From: Helianthus annuus
Lineage: Eukaryota > Streptophyta > Magnoliopsida > Asterales > Asteraceae
Reading direction: 5' to 3'
Assembly: GCF_002127325.2 (NCBI RefSeq)
Contig: NC_035444.2
Coordinates: forward strand, 40,165,379 to 40,229,378
DNA: 64,000 nucleotides
Part shown: in pieces, positions 22,986-32,773 of the stretch
How the letters are laid out: the number at the start of each line of letters is the position of its first letter
Position numbering within the stretch: position 1 is the first letter of the stretch
Position numbers and translations under genes: made by a program
Notes under the pieces: generated by a model
Databases searched by the model: none
What the model was told of the DNA's origin: nothing
The model's input: the letters and a program-made list of their open reading frames with translations, nothing else

Positions 22986-22990
22986 CATAT

Positions 22991-23293
22991 TTAATATTGT
23001 TTATGGGTATTCCAAATTTTGGATTTATCTTTTCATATAAGAAAGCTAGTTCACCTTATGCAATCTTCTCAATTTTCTTAACTAATGATGTGAAATTGAT
23101 GTTATCTCCTTACAACCCAAATGTTGTAGCTTGAATAATGTCACGATGTAGTCTTCTACTTATTATATGTGCTTCCATGTGAACACCGGCGGCTATAACT
23201 GTGTGCGGGAAGGACCTCCGCACAAGGCCCGTGATTTTAAGGGGTACGCAATTTAAAAAAATCGATATACATATATATATATATATACATATA
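22991..23293. other. Intergenic DNA ending in a TA-rich tract
   Basis: No gene was seen. A GC-richer block (about 23185-23250) is of unknown origin. A (TA)n tract at about 23266-23290 is the insertion site of the next element. Confidence 0.5.
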
Positions 23294-23842
23294 GGGTCAG
23301 GACTTACAGAAAACAATGAAAAGTGTGAGAACGGTGAGAACGATTATTGATTGTCCGATCAAAACAATCTATGGACTAGAATGGCGCGGTAGCATTTTAG
23401 TAAATAACACCAATTTTATTACGTGGACACGCGTCATTAAGGGTAAAAAAGTAAAAAAAACCATTCCACACATAAAACGCCATTGAAAAATAAAACGCAA
23501 AATAAATAAAAAACGCCAATTTTATCACTGCGTACTTTTTTCTGTGTTTAAATTTAATCTCTCTGGCTACAAAAACGCCATAAAATATGAAACGTCATTA
23601 TATATAACGCCAACGTTTACATCCGGATAAATGTTAATTACATTTTTTATTATAAAAATAACATCCCGCCTAACCTACGCGCCAAAAAAATCCTATAAAT
23701 AGAAACATCTCACCACCTTCCGTTTATCACACCAAAAAAACACACAAAAAAACACACAGTGGTTGCTAAAAAAATTTACAACTCAATGTAAAAACGCCAA
23801 AAAATACAACGACAACAAACATCTTTTATTTGATCCTCAGTA

Positions 23843-24130
23843 ATGTTCTGCATGAAGCTTCATTTAATGATTTGTTACGCGAGTGTAGAGAGATTTTGCT
23901 GCATGAGATGGACAAAATTGAAAAAAGATGGACTGATGACACCCATATGTCATACTGTCATCTTTGTTCCTGAAGAAGTTTGGATAATAAGAAGAGACCT
24001 ATACCAGTGGCAGATAGCATCCACCCACAGGGAGTCGCTCTATGTCTCCAACATCAACAAAGACACACTTCAACACATGAACAAAGAAAATAAACAACGC
24101 CAAACCCAAAATTTGTCACATTTCTTGTAG
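23843..24130 (+). pseudogene. Possible broken coding remnant inside the inverted-repeat element
   Basis: A 95-codon open frame overlaps another frame that reads more like protein around 23845-23970 (segments such as LLRECREILLHEMDKIEK). This suggests a frameshifted old coding segment. I do not recognise the family. It may be a captured host or transposase fragment. Confidence 0.3.
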
Positions 24131-24760
24131 TTTCAAAAAAAAAAAAAGAGACTGATGAAACTGAAGATTTAAAATCATAAATTGCTTCTACTTTGTTTTT
24201 TTTTTTAATTTTCTTTGACTATTGTTTGTTTTGTAATGTCAGTTAATAAACAACAAAATAATATTAATGCTATAATCAAAAATATAATAAAACGCCAAAA
24301 TTAGCAAATACGTGTAAAACGCCATAACGCCATAAAAAAGCCCCCCAAAAAACTATCAAACTATAATAAAATTAATTTGAACAACTAATATTATAAAAAA
24401 AGCGTGAAACAATGTGCAAAAAATAAAAAACAAAAGAAGTCCAATAGTTATCTAACCGCCATTGGAAAACAAAACGTCATAATTACAGCCGTCAAAAGAT
24501 TTGACGTGTTACACCATTAAAACACTTGAGTCTGACAACAAAACACGGTAAACTGAAAAAACAGTAAAATGAAACGACGGAAAACATAATTACTAACATT
24601 TATTATATTAAATTTATTTATCTTTTTCAAAACGCCATAATTACCTGTCATACGCGGGAAAAAAAGTCAATATAAAAGAAGACCATCAGAACCCAAGCTC
24701 AAACACGCCAAAAGGACTAAAACGTCACATATTCTCCAAAACGCCAAAAAATTTAAAAAA

Positions 24761-25333
24761 ATGGCTAAGGTTATTGCATGGAGGTTTGAAAGGAAAGAAA
24801 AACGATTCATCATAAAGTTCTCTGACAGGAGAAAGGTAAAGGTAAGTACAATAAAAGCCATAATGGGAATGAATGAAAATGTTCAGAAGGATATCCTGGC
24901 CCTTGGGGTTCCAAGAGACAACGATTGTGAAAGAACAAGAACTGTAATAAAAAGACTGGAGAGAAAGTTTCCAGCAGAAGATGATGATGATAGTGAAGAT
25001 ACTGAAATTCCAATACTTAGCAGTTGGGTATTGCATTAGGAATAAGAAACACTTGAAGTAACTTATAAAAACGGAGTGCAATACTCAAGACCAATGGAAG
25101 AAATGTTGAAGACAAGGTTGCTATCTATCATTGAACAACTCTGTGATTTAACACCTTCAAACGATCCAAAATCCAAGGTTGCAGTGATATTCAAGAACAG
25201 GCTGCAGCAAAGAAGAGAAGAGCTAATGGCGTTATACGCAAAAATGAAATTTGATGATGAAGAATCTGAAGAAAGTGAAGAACAAAGCGATGGGTACATC
25301 TCTGATGTAATCCTACCTACGGAATACTATTAG
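24761..25333 (+). pseudogene. Unrecognised coding remnant with two in-frame stops
   Basis: One frame runs from ATG at 24761 to TAG at 25331-25333. It is interrupted by TAG at 25037-25039 and TAA at 25043-25045. The N-terminal part is basic (WRFERKEKRFIIKFSDRRK). An acidic stretch (EDDDDSEDTE) and a helical segment (EEMLKTRLLSIIEQLCDL) follow. The C-terminus is acidic (EESEESEEQSDG). The continued frame and protein-like composition on both sides of the stops argue that this was one protein of about 190 residues. No known domain was identified. Confidence 0.5.
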
Positions 25334-25745
25334 TTTATTTTTTATATTCGAGTTATTGTAGTTTTTAAAATATTAATCTATGGTAATGAATTAGTAACAA
25401 AAAGATACAAAACGCCAAAAATGACATGGAAAAAGCAATAACGCCAAAAGATTAACTATGTGACACAAAAAGAATTAATTCAAAGAGAAGAAATCTGAGA
25501 AAAAACAATAAAACGCCAAATAATTAATAAATCTACAAAATGCCAAAATTACCTTGCACGCAAAAAATAAAGATGCATGTCAAACGCGAAAATCGTGAAA
25601 AGAGAAAAATACTAAAAAGACAAAAAAACCTCTCGGACCCTGATCATGCCCCACGCCACGTGTTCGGCCAGGATACGTTCTCATCGTTCTCACACTTTTG
25701 AGCGTTTTCTCCTGATCCCGTATATATATATAGGGTTAGGTTAAC

Positions 25746-26089
25746 GTACAAATGCCCTTATCGTACAATACGTACGCGTCAATCTCAGCCGTCAGATCTT
25801 CATCCCGCATTGAAATCGCATGTTGGTTTTTTGTAACAATTTCGCATGATGTTTTTTTAACATGCGATTTCATCAAAATTACCACATGCAAAATTGTTAC
25901 AAAAAAACAACATGCTATTTCATCAAAATTATCACATGCGAAATTGTTACAAAAAACCAACATGCGATTTCATCAAAAATTATCAGATGCGAAATTGTTA
26001 CAAAAAACCAACATGCGATTTCAATGCGGGATGAAAGATCTGACGGCTGAGATTGATGCGTACGTATTGTACGATAAGGGCATTTGTAC
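25746..26089. mobile_element. Hairpin MITE with internal tandem repeats
   Basis: About 105 bases at the left end are near-perfectly complementary to the right end: GTACAAATGCCC...CGTACAATACGTACGC on the left and its reverse complement ending at 26089. The centre holds a unit of about 50 bases (ATGCGATTTCATCAAAATTA plus CGAAATTGTTACAAAAAACC) repeated roughly 3-4 times. Both flanks are TA- or CT-rich simple repeats. ORFs here are by-products of the repeats. Confidence 0.85.

Positions 26090-26091
<2 letters not shown>

Positions 26092-26142
<51 letters not shown>
26092..26142. repeat. (CT)n then (TA)n microsatellite
   Basis: Nearly 28 bases of CT dinucleotides run into 22 bases of TA dinucleotides immediately right of the hairpin MITE. 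Confidence 0.95.
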
Positions 26143-26143
<1 letters not shown>

Positions 26144-26171
26144 GTTATTATAGTAAACACATAACAATTCC

Positions 26172-26340
26172 AATATAGGCTCATTTAAAAATCATCCGCC
26201 GTCGCCGTCTCGATCGTACCAAGAAGACATGCAGCCTCTTCCGCCGCCGGTTCAGCTCGGCAAGTTTTCCGAGGAGGAGTTGAAAGGTTACAACGGTAAT
26301 GATCCGAATAAGCCTTTGCTTATGGCGATCAAAGGTCAGA
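26172..26340 (+). pseudogene. Orphan exon of a membrane steroid-binding protein (MSBP/MAPR, cytochrome b5-like)
   Basis: An open frame contains MQPLPPPVQLGKF, SEEELKGYNGND and KPLLMAIKGQIY. This matches the segment after the transmembrane anchor and the start of the cytochrome-b5-like heme/steroid-binding domain of plant MSBP proteins. The frame stays open upstream of the ATG at 26229. The matching C-terminal part of the domain (GPGGPYALFAGKDASRA-like) was not found downstream in this window, nor was the N-terminal anchor upstream. The frame closes soon after IYACIF. It is therefore a gene fragment, or a gene disrupted by the surrounding elements. A functional exon spliced to a distant partner cannot be excluded. 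Confidence 0.65.
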
Positions 26341-27784
26341 TCTATGCTTGTATCTTTTTAGTTAAATACACTATTTGATGTTAGTTTCGGAAACTTTAAT
26401 TTACCTTTTAAGGATGGGATAATCAGTAATAACTAATAAGTATCGGATTTAATTGCTTGAAGAACAGGAAATCAGTTGAATTTTTGGGTGATCGGTTTGA
26501 CGATATTGATTATATAGCTTTTGTTTTAAAGTTTTTTGTGCTTTTGGGTGATCGGTTTGATGGTGTGGAGATCATGTCTAGAGCCAAAGTCGAGTCGAGC
26601 CGAGCTCGAGCTATCCGTTTGTATTTGCGGGTTTTATTTGCGAGCCGAGCTTTCGGTTATTCTATGTTTCGCTTGTAATTTCGATCATAATTTTTATGTG
26701 AAAAAACATTCGACAGTGTGCGTAAAAAAATGTTTGACAACGTGCGTAAAAAACATTTTTACGCAATACACCACTATGTAAAAAAAATAAACAAAAAACA
26801 TTTACTTTCGACAAAGACAACGTACGAAAATTTATTTTTAACAACGTGCATAAAAAAGTTTTGATAACGTACGTAAAAAAAGTTTGACAACGTGTGTAAA
26901 CATTTACATGAACCGAGTATGAGAACACCACTATGTAAAAAAATAAATTAAAAAAATGCTTTGACAACGTGCGTAATTTTTTTACGCCTCTGAACGCCAA
27001 CCCGAGCTCTTCTGAACGTCACGCGTAAATCTAATTTTCAAACGTATGTAAAAAAGGAAGACGTAAAATAGTTTTTACGTACGTTTGAAAAATGTTTTTA
27101 CGTAAGTTGTCGAATGTAAAATATTTTTTTGCGCATGGTGTCGAATGAAAAAACTGTTTTTATGCACTTGATCGTCGGTCCAAGCTCCTCTTAACGTCAC
27201 GCGTAAATCTATATTTCAAACTTATATAAAAACGACACGCGTAAACGGTAAATGTTTAGTTTTTACATCTTCATTTTTTGTTCGTTATCCTCGTCATTTG
27301 AACGTAAAAGCCTCAACACCTACGAAAATTAAAGAAAAACAGAGCGTTTACATTCCACAAACGTTTAGAGAGGGATGTGCAAGAGGCATGATCGATACAT
27401 AATCATTTTTAAGTGGAGAAGCACAAGAACCGTATAATACGCATCCAAGAGAACTTCTATGTAAGCGACTTTCCTCGAGTTTGTTCTCAATCTGTAGTTC
27501 TCAAGTCTCAATCAAAGGTGCTACATCCACAATGTGAAATTACAATTTTGCGGTATGAATTGTGTTTGGTAACCGTATAGATATTGATTGATTCATGAAA
27601 ACCAAACACTGAACGGGAAACTATTCAATGTATCTTTAGTACTCATCGGAAAATTATGATGTAAGCTTCTTAAGGATATTAATTATGGATTCCAATTATA
27701 CTCCAATTTAGGTGACTGACACAACAATTCATTACACTAACTTCAACAGTGACTTGCAATTAGGGTCAATGGTAAAATAGGTTT
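26341..27784. other. Non-coding DNA with degenerate ACGTGCGTAAAAA repeats
   Basis: Between about 26700 and 27260 the motif (T)TTGACAACGTGCGTAAAAAA and its inverse TTTTTACGCAC recur more than ten times in both orientations. A TTTTGGGTGATCGGTTTGA repeat occurs twice near 26480 and 26540. No gene was seen. It may be an old foldback-type element. Confidence 0.5.
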
Positions 27785-28129
27785 TGAACAAGCAGGCCCG
27801 GCCCAAGGGTAAGTAAACCCAAGCAAGGGCTTTGGGCCACCACTTAAGAAAGGCCCCAAATTTAAAAAAGACTGCTAGTTTTTGTATATATATTTAAACT
27901 ATGGCATTTAAACATAAAATGCAAGGTTGGCTTAGTGGTAAACTTCCTCTTTGTTTACCAAATAGGCAGGGGTTCGAGACCTGCTCAGGCTGCTTTTTTC
28001 CTTTTTTTTTATAAACAAAGCCAAAAATCCAATTGGTACAAGCCCAGCAAAAATAACCTTATTTAGTAGGCCCCAGATCTCTAGTTTGCTTTAGGCCTCT
28101 AAAATGATTGAGCCGGCCCTGTGAACAAG
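27785..28129. mobile_element. hAT-type MITE 1 with 8-bp target duplication and internal tRNA-like module
   Basis: The element spans 27793-28121 (329 bp). It starts CAGGCCCGGCCC and ends GAGCCGGCCCTG. TGAACAAG is duplicated exactly at 27785-27792 and 28122-28129. The eight-base duplication and CAGG ends indicate the hAT superfamily. The interior contains a Pol III A box and B box (see separate entry). Confidence 0.9.
27928..27998 (+). repeat. tRNA-like Pol III module inside hAT MITE 1
   Basis: A box TGGCTTAGTGG at 27928-27938 and B box GGTTCGAGACC at 27971-27981 both fit the Pol III internal promoter consensus, with normal spacing. A T run follows at about 27993. No full cloverleaf is evident, so this is a tRNA-derived or SINE-derived fragment rather than a tRNA gene. 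Confidence 0.65.
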
Positions 28130-28538
28130 AAATGGGTCATGCAAGCTCCAAGGTTTGTTCATGATTTATCCCATCAAATCCTTTTTTTGTGTTTCAAGGT
28201 TGTTCATGATTAGGATGAACGACCAGACACTATTGAAGAAGTGAAAGCAATGTGTTAAAATGTGCCATAGGTCACACACTTCATAAATTTTGGTTTATAC
28301 TTGCTCAATATCTAGACCAACTTTGAACATATTTTTTAATGAACATGTGATTCTTTTCTTTATTTCTTAGAAACAAATATAAAGTCTCCTAAAATAATAA
28401 GTCATAAAAAGGGTATTAAATATATTTCGATTGACCTTTTATCGAACTCTATAATATGAGATTTTGGGTTTTTCACTTTTGGATTTCTAGCTTATAGGTT
28501 TTATAATTTTTGTTTATATTATTGTGTCTTTTTATTTA
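28130..28538. other. Intergenic DNA between hAT MITEs 1 and 2
   Basis: AT-rich, with no gene or repeat recognised. Its right edge, GTATTGTG, is the target of the next insertion. Confidence 0.5.
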
Positions 28539-29215
28539 GTATTGTGCAGTGGCGGATCTATAAGAAAAGTTAAAGGGTAGCACGGACTATTTTTTTTTTT
28601 CATGAGTAGTTCACGTTGGAGGAATCAAAACATTTTAACTAGAGGGTCCGAATAGAACTTTTATTTTATACATGCAAGCGTAAGTTGGTTACATTATAAC
28701 ATTTGTTGACTTCTTTTAGCATTACTTTAATTAGTTTTTAAAGGATTTAATCATTAATATTTTATTTATATTATTTAAAGATTTTGGTAATAGATAACTC
28801 TATGCAGTAAAAAAATGTTCACTCTTTTTTTTCGAACAGTATGTTCGTCACTTGCATATATAAAATATGAATCCAAAAACTTATTATAAAAATAATACAC
28901 AGTAAAGTAAATAAAAGAAGAGAAAAACAAAATAAAACATATTTAATATAAATTTTATATCAGGTTAATTTTACATCAAGTTAAATAAATAAATGTAACT
29001 AAACGGTGGTTACTTTGGTTTGTCTTATTTACATAAAAAAGGTAAAAAAGAAAAAACCTCAAATATACGAGTAAGGTTAAGTTATATTTGGGCTTTGATG
29101 TTAAATTTGAAAAGGCCCAGTTCAAGTTAGATAAAAATGCACTTCTTTACCAAGAAGGTTGAGGGGTAGCACGGGCTACCCCTCTCTCTATGCTAGCTCC
29201 GCCCCTGGTATTGTG
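28539..29215. mobile_element. hAT-type MITE 2 with 8-bp target duplication
   Basis: The element spans 28547-29207 (661 bp), starting CAGTGGCGGATC and ending GCTCCGCCCCTG. GTATTGTG is repeated exactly at 28539-28546 and 29208-29215. Subterminal GGGTAGCACGG and its near-repeat GGGTAGCACGGGCTACC lie at both ends. No coding capacity. Confidence 0.9.
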
Positions 29216-29361
29216 TTATTATGTCTTTTTTTCTTTGATATTGTGTTATACTTTTCGGCATTATGTCTTTCTACATTTCTTACTTTTAGGAGACTTTGTA
29301 GGATAACTTTACGTTTATATATGTGTGTGTAAATATGTACATACATGTATACCATTTTTTT

Positions 29362-29690
29362 GTTATTTGCAGTGGCGGACCCAGGATTTTATTTCAATAG
29401 GGTCCATTTTCGGGTCAGCCCTCGTTCGGGTCGAGTTAAAGTGAGGTTTGAACTAGATTTTTAAAAAAAATAAGAAAAATGAGCTTAACAAGGATTGAAC
29501 CCATGACCTCTTGGTGAAAAAGAGGGAGATTTAACACTACACCAGCTTTCTTTTTATTTCCATGGTGTCCACCTAATTGTATTTATGGGGTCCATATACA
29601 ATTTAATATACCGAATCTACTATTTTTTTAAAAAAGATTGGGGTCCGGGGACCCCGGTGGCACCAATGTGGGTCCGCCCCTGGTTATTTG
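29362..29690. mobile_element. hAT-type MITE 3 with 8-bp target duplication and minus-strand tRNA-like module
   Basis: The element spans 29370-29682 (313 bp), starting CAGTGGCGGACCCA and ending TGGGTCCGCCCCTG. GTTATTTG is repeated at 29362-29369 and 29683-29690. On the minus strand the interior reads TGGTGTAGTGT (A-box-like) and GGTTCAATCC (B-box-like) at about 29490-29545. This is the second tRNA-like insert in a hAT MITE here. Confidence 0.88.
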
Positions 29691-30195
29691 CACATATGAA
29701 TATCTGTTTTTTTTTCATCTACATGTGCATTTGGCTAGGAAATCTGTTTTTTCTTTATTCATTACAAAAGTAAATGTTGGGGGGAATATTTATTTTCATT
29801 GTAATTTGCTTTTTTTTTTAAACCTGTTTCAAATAACATATACATGTCACCGGAAATTGACCAGGAAATTTGTTATTCGGAAACTCATTGAAATAGAGAG
29901 GACATGTCAATGTCTAAATTCTAATTGTTTTAATGATGTGGAGGAACAGGGGAGTGGGTGGAGGTTAAGCAATAGCTATATTAGAGTAATCACCCTTATA
30001 GTCACACACCATACATATATATAAAAAAATTGAGATAAATAATACAAAGAGAAAAAAATAATAGAAAAATGATGTAGAGATTGGTACGATGAAAACTTCT
30101 ATATTTTTTTAGTATAAAACATTATATTTCAAGAGTCCGGCCTAAACCGAGTTCGTTCAAGCTCCGCCACTATATAAACCAACAATTTCAGGCCA
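29691..30195. other. Intergenic DNA with the right end of another hAT-like repeat
   Basis: No gene was seen. CAAGCTCCGCCACT near 30151-30170 looks like a hAT-MITE right terminus (compare GCTCCGCCCCTG). Its left partner was not identified, so it is probably a truncated copy. Confidence 0.4.
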
Positions 30196-30837
30196 CCTCC
30201 TGCCAGTGGCATAGCTTTTAACTGACCGGGGGGAGGGGGGGCACCCCCCCTCTCCTCCCGAATGTTTCGGTTAGAAGTGTAATATTTCCGTTTTTTCGTC
30301 CGAAAATTTAAAAATTATATAGGTCTCCGCCAATTATTTTGCCTAAAATTCCCCTGTCCCTACCAAGTTTATTGTTAAAAATATTTATACATATTTTCGT
30401 ATTCAGTTAAAAAAAATATGACGGGCTAAACGTTAAGTAAAGTTTATTACTATTTTATATATAAATCAAAGTTGAGAGTTATTTTTTATCTTAAAGGTCT
30501 TAAAAGTACTTACCATTTATCTTAAAGATTGTTGGTGAGTTGTAATTATTCGTCCAGGTAATTAACATTTATCTCACATCATTATAAACATTTGGTCTTT
30601 ATTTTTGTTCAACAATATATAGCATTTTTTATGAGTAAGAGCGCCTCATTTGAAAGAATGAAGATTATGTAGTTTTATTTGGATTTATTATTGTTTAACC
30701 CAACCCAACCCGAATCGAATATCCGACCCGAACATATAACCTGAAACATAGCGACAGAAAATTTTATTTGGTTCCATGACTTTTCACCCCCCCCCCCTCC
30801 CCACAACTTTTGGTCAAGCTCCACCACTGCCTCCTGC
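30196..30837. mobile_element. hAT-type MITE 4 with 8-bp target duplication
   Basis: The element spans 30204-30829 (626 bp), starting CAGTGGCATAGC and ending AGCTCCACCACTG. CCTCCTGC is repeated exactly at 30196-30203 and 30830-30837. Near each end is a long homopolymer-like tract (G-run then C-run at about 30229-30250, C-run near 30786-30800), prone to slippage and G-rich structure. Confidence 0.88.
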
Positions 30838-30841
30838 TGAA

Positions 30842-30985
30842 AGAAAGCCATACCAGCCGGTGAGATACGTGCGCCTCTATACAGGAGGTTGCGGGTTCGA
30901 CCTCCTTCACCACGACCTATAGTTATCGATGTAATTTACAAGTAGGTGTAGGAGTGTGTAAGATTGTCGTTTAAAGAAAATCTAA
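30842..30985 (+). repeat. SINE-like tRNA-derived repeat
   Basis: B box GGTTCGACCTC at 30894-30904 in the context AGGAGGTTGCGGGTTCGA is typical of plant SINE heads. The A box is weak. The unit ends in an A-rich tail. It sits directly right of hAT MITE 4. Limits are approximate and flanking duplications were not established. Confidence 0.55.
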
Positions 30986-31311
30986 CTGGAATTATCTTTA
31001 ACTTAGTCACTTAAAAAATATCAAAATTTAAATCTAACTTTTTATTTTGTAACATAAAGTTTCTCATATTTATTAGGTGGAAGTCAATATAGTTATTTAA
31101 TTGAAATAAAAGTGTCCAATTGATGGAAGACTAAGCTCAGGAAGAAGTCAAGAGTTATTTAATAGAATACCTCACGGGCCAACTTAAAGTGATGGGACTT
31201 CCCCTCTTCTCGATGGTTATGTCATAACACATGTAAAGAATCACCAATTTTTTTTAATTAAATCAAACTCCAAAATTTTTAATTAAATCAAACTTAAACA
31301 TCCGTGAGAAA

Positions 31312-31620
31312 TTAGTTGTGGTGGAGTGGTAAGTGAGAGAGTTGGTGTTCTAAGTGACCCAGGTTCTATTTCTGCTCCCAGCATTTAGTTTCTGCGGCAC
31401 CTGGTGATAATGGGAGACAGTTCGAGTAGGCGGCGATCGCTGGTTCAATATTTGAACTGAGCGGGTTTTTATCTCACAACACTGTCGTGCCTTCGGGCGA
31501 GTGTTCACGGGCTTCGGCCCTATGTGAGGGTTTTCCCCGGTTCGAAAGACGAATGTATCCCGATGTGGTGAATTTCGCCAGTAGCCTATTTGAAGGATTC
31601 GTTGACCGTTCAAAAAAAGT
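31312..31620 (+). repeat. SINE-like tRNA-derived repeat, second copy type
   Basis: A box TGGTGGAGTGG at 31319-31329 is a good match. The B-box position GGTTCTATTTC at 31362-31372 is degraded. A body of about 240 bases ends in duplicated CCGTTCAAAAAA tails near 31606-31618 and 31636-31647. An 87-codon minus-strand frame across it has no protein features. Confidence 0.6.
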
Positions 31621-31754
31621 TTGGATTCATTGCCCGTTCAAAAAAGGTTTTGTAAAATAAATATTTAAATTCATTTTTTATCGACTTTAATCAAAACTAC
31701 GTACTTTTAATAAGCTTCTCATACAAGTTAGATGGCTGACAACACTATATGTAA

Positions 31755-32473
31755 TAAGACTATCTTCAACGCGCATGAAATCAGGTCGTCCAAGCCACGT
31801 CGGATCCGACCGAAGTTAGATCTTGCGTTGGAGTCGGCCATCCGATGGTGTCTGAAAGTCAGGCGTCCAAAGTTAAGGACTTGGTTTGTCTTGGTCCTTG
31901 AGCCATTCTCTTTTCTTTTTTCTTTACTTTTTTCTTTGCAAAGATGACTTTTAGTTTTATATCTTGAGTTATTTTTGTAAAGCTTCATGATAAATCTTTA
32001 ATGGAGAAATCCATATGGAGAAGACGACTGCACAGAAGTGTAAAAGTAGAGAGTTTTTGTTTTATTATAAGAAAAGTTTATATTCAGCCCTTCAATTTTG
32101 AAGTATACATGTTATAACCCTTCAGATTGATTTTAATTTTTAAAACTCCATATTTTTTTGTTTTGAAAAATGTAAAACAGTTTTTTTGCTTATATATTTT
32201 TTAATCTAGTTTACTTTTTTTTAATAGATTTTACTTATATACTTATATCATTATTCAAATATATTTTAATAAGTTAAGTATTTAAATATAAAGAAAAAAT
32301 GGGTGATGATGTGGAAAATGTAAGGATATATAAGGATGTTTGTATGGTTGGAGAAAAAATTAGAAGGTTTTAAGGATTTATAAGGATTTTAAGGATTTGT
32401 AAGGATATGAGTTGTCAGCTGACTAGGCAGCTAAGGGCGCCTAAGGACGACCTTAGCATTGGAGATAGTCTAA
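31755..32473. mobile_element. PIF/Harbinger-like MITE with TAA duplication
   Basis: The element spans 31758-32470. The left end GACTATCTTCAACGC pairs with the right end GCATTGGAGATAGTC, and TAA occurs on both sides (31755-31757 and 32471-32473). A three-base TAA/TTA duplication is characteristic of the PIF/Harbinger group. The interior has a TATAAGGAT microrepeat near 32325-32405. Non-coding. Confidence 0.65.
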
Positions 32474-32742
32474 GTAAATCGGATCTGAAATTGCAAAATT
32501 ACTCAAACGAGACTTGATATTCTGAAATAAAATTTGAAGAGAATCGAACCATGCTTATCTAATCTAATCACTATATAAAATGATAAATGGAAAATGGATG
32601 TAGTTTATCAACTATGAGTAGACTATTTTTTAGTATGTTGGTTGACCTAAACTAATACAATAAGAAGCCGATCATCTAATCCTTTATGTGTTGTCGTTTT
32701 ATCTTTGCATGTTTCATTATTTATTTACTATTTTTTATTTAA

Positions 32743-32773
32743 CTAGGATTACGACCCGCCGCAATGCGGCGGG
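32743..32773 (-). mobile_element. Helitron 3' terminus on the minus strand
   Basis: On the minus strand the sequence reads an 8-bp stem hairpin (CCCGCCGC, loop ATT, GCGGCGGG), then eight bases, then CTAG followed by T. Hairpin, short spacer, CTRR and a 3' T are the standard Helitron end. The element would extend rightwards. Its 5' end and any Rep/helicase coding were not found, so it is probably a non-autonomous or truncated Helitron. Confidence 0.6.

Larger units (their letters stand above)
17016..22990 (-). mobile_element. Decayed copia element on the minus strand with 145-bp LTRs and target duplications
   Basis: Direct repeats at 17021-17165 and 22841-22985 differ at only two positions by eye. 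CATAT at 17016-17020 and 22986-22990 is the target duplication. Read on the minus strand the LTR is TGTTATGAATGC...TTATCACA. A polypurine tract, TTTGAGGGGGAGTG, abuts the left LTR, which fixes the orientation. The interior holds RT remnants with many stops and frameshifts. The conserved block GGTTTTTAACGAGGCA, known from copia 3' regions, lies near 17750 on the minus strand. No intact ORF remains. Confidence 0.88.
23294..25719. mobile_element. Inverted-repeat DNA element with dispersed AAACGCCA motifs
   Basis: The left end, GGGTCAGG...AGAAAAC...AAAAGTGTGAGAACGGTGAGAACG, and the right end (25676-25719) are imperfect inverted repeats of about 45 bp. Both ends abut TA-rich tracts. The interior contains about fifteen copies of AAACGCCA or close variants (AACGTCA, ACGCCATAA) spread over 2.3 kb, which resembles subterminal transposase-binding motifs. 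It carries a broken ORF of unknown origin. The superfamily is not certain; Mutator-like is a guess from the TIR length. No transposase was recognised. Confidence 0.7.

Noticed and set aside
23294..25719. Helitron
   Set aside because: The ends are inverted repeats, and no CTRR hairpin terminus was found.
25752..26153. Overlapping open frames of 62-133 codons
   Set aside because: They are produced by the tandem units and arms of the hairpin MITE and read as repeated KNQHAIS-type strings.
29585..30024. Open frames around 29.6-30.0 kb
   Set aside because: They cross the edge of hAT MITE 3 and its target duplication and consist of low-complexity Phe/Leu/Tyr stretches.
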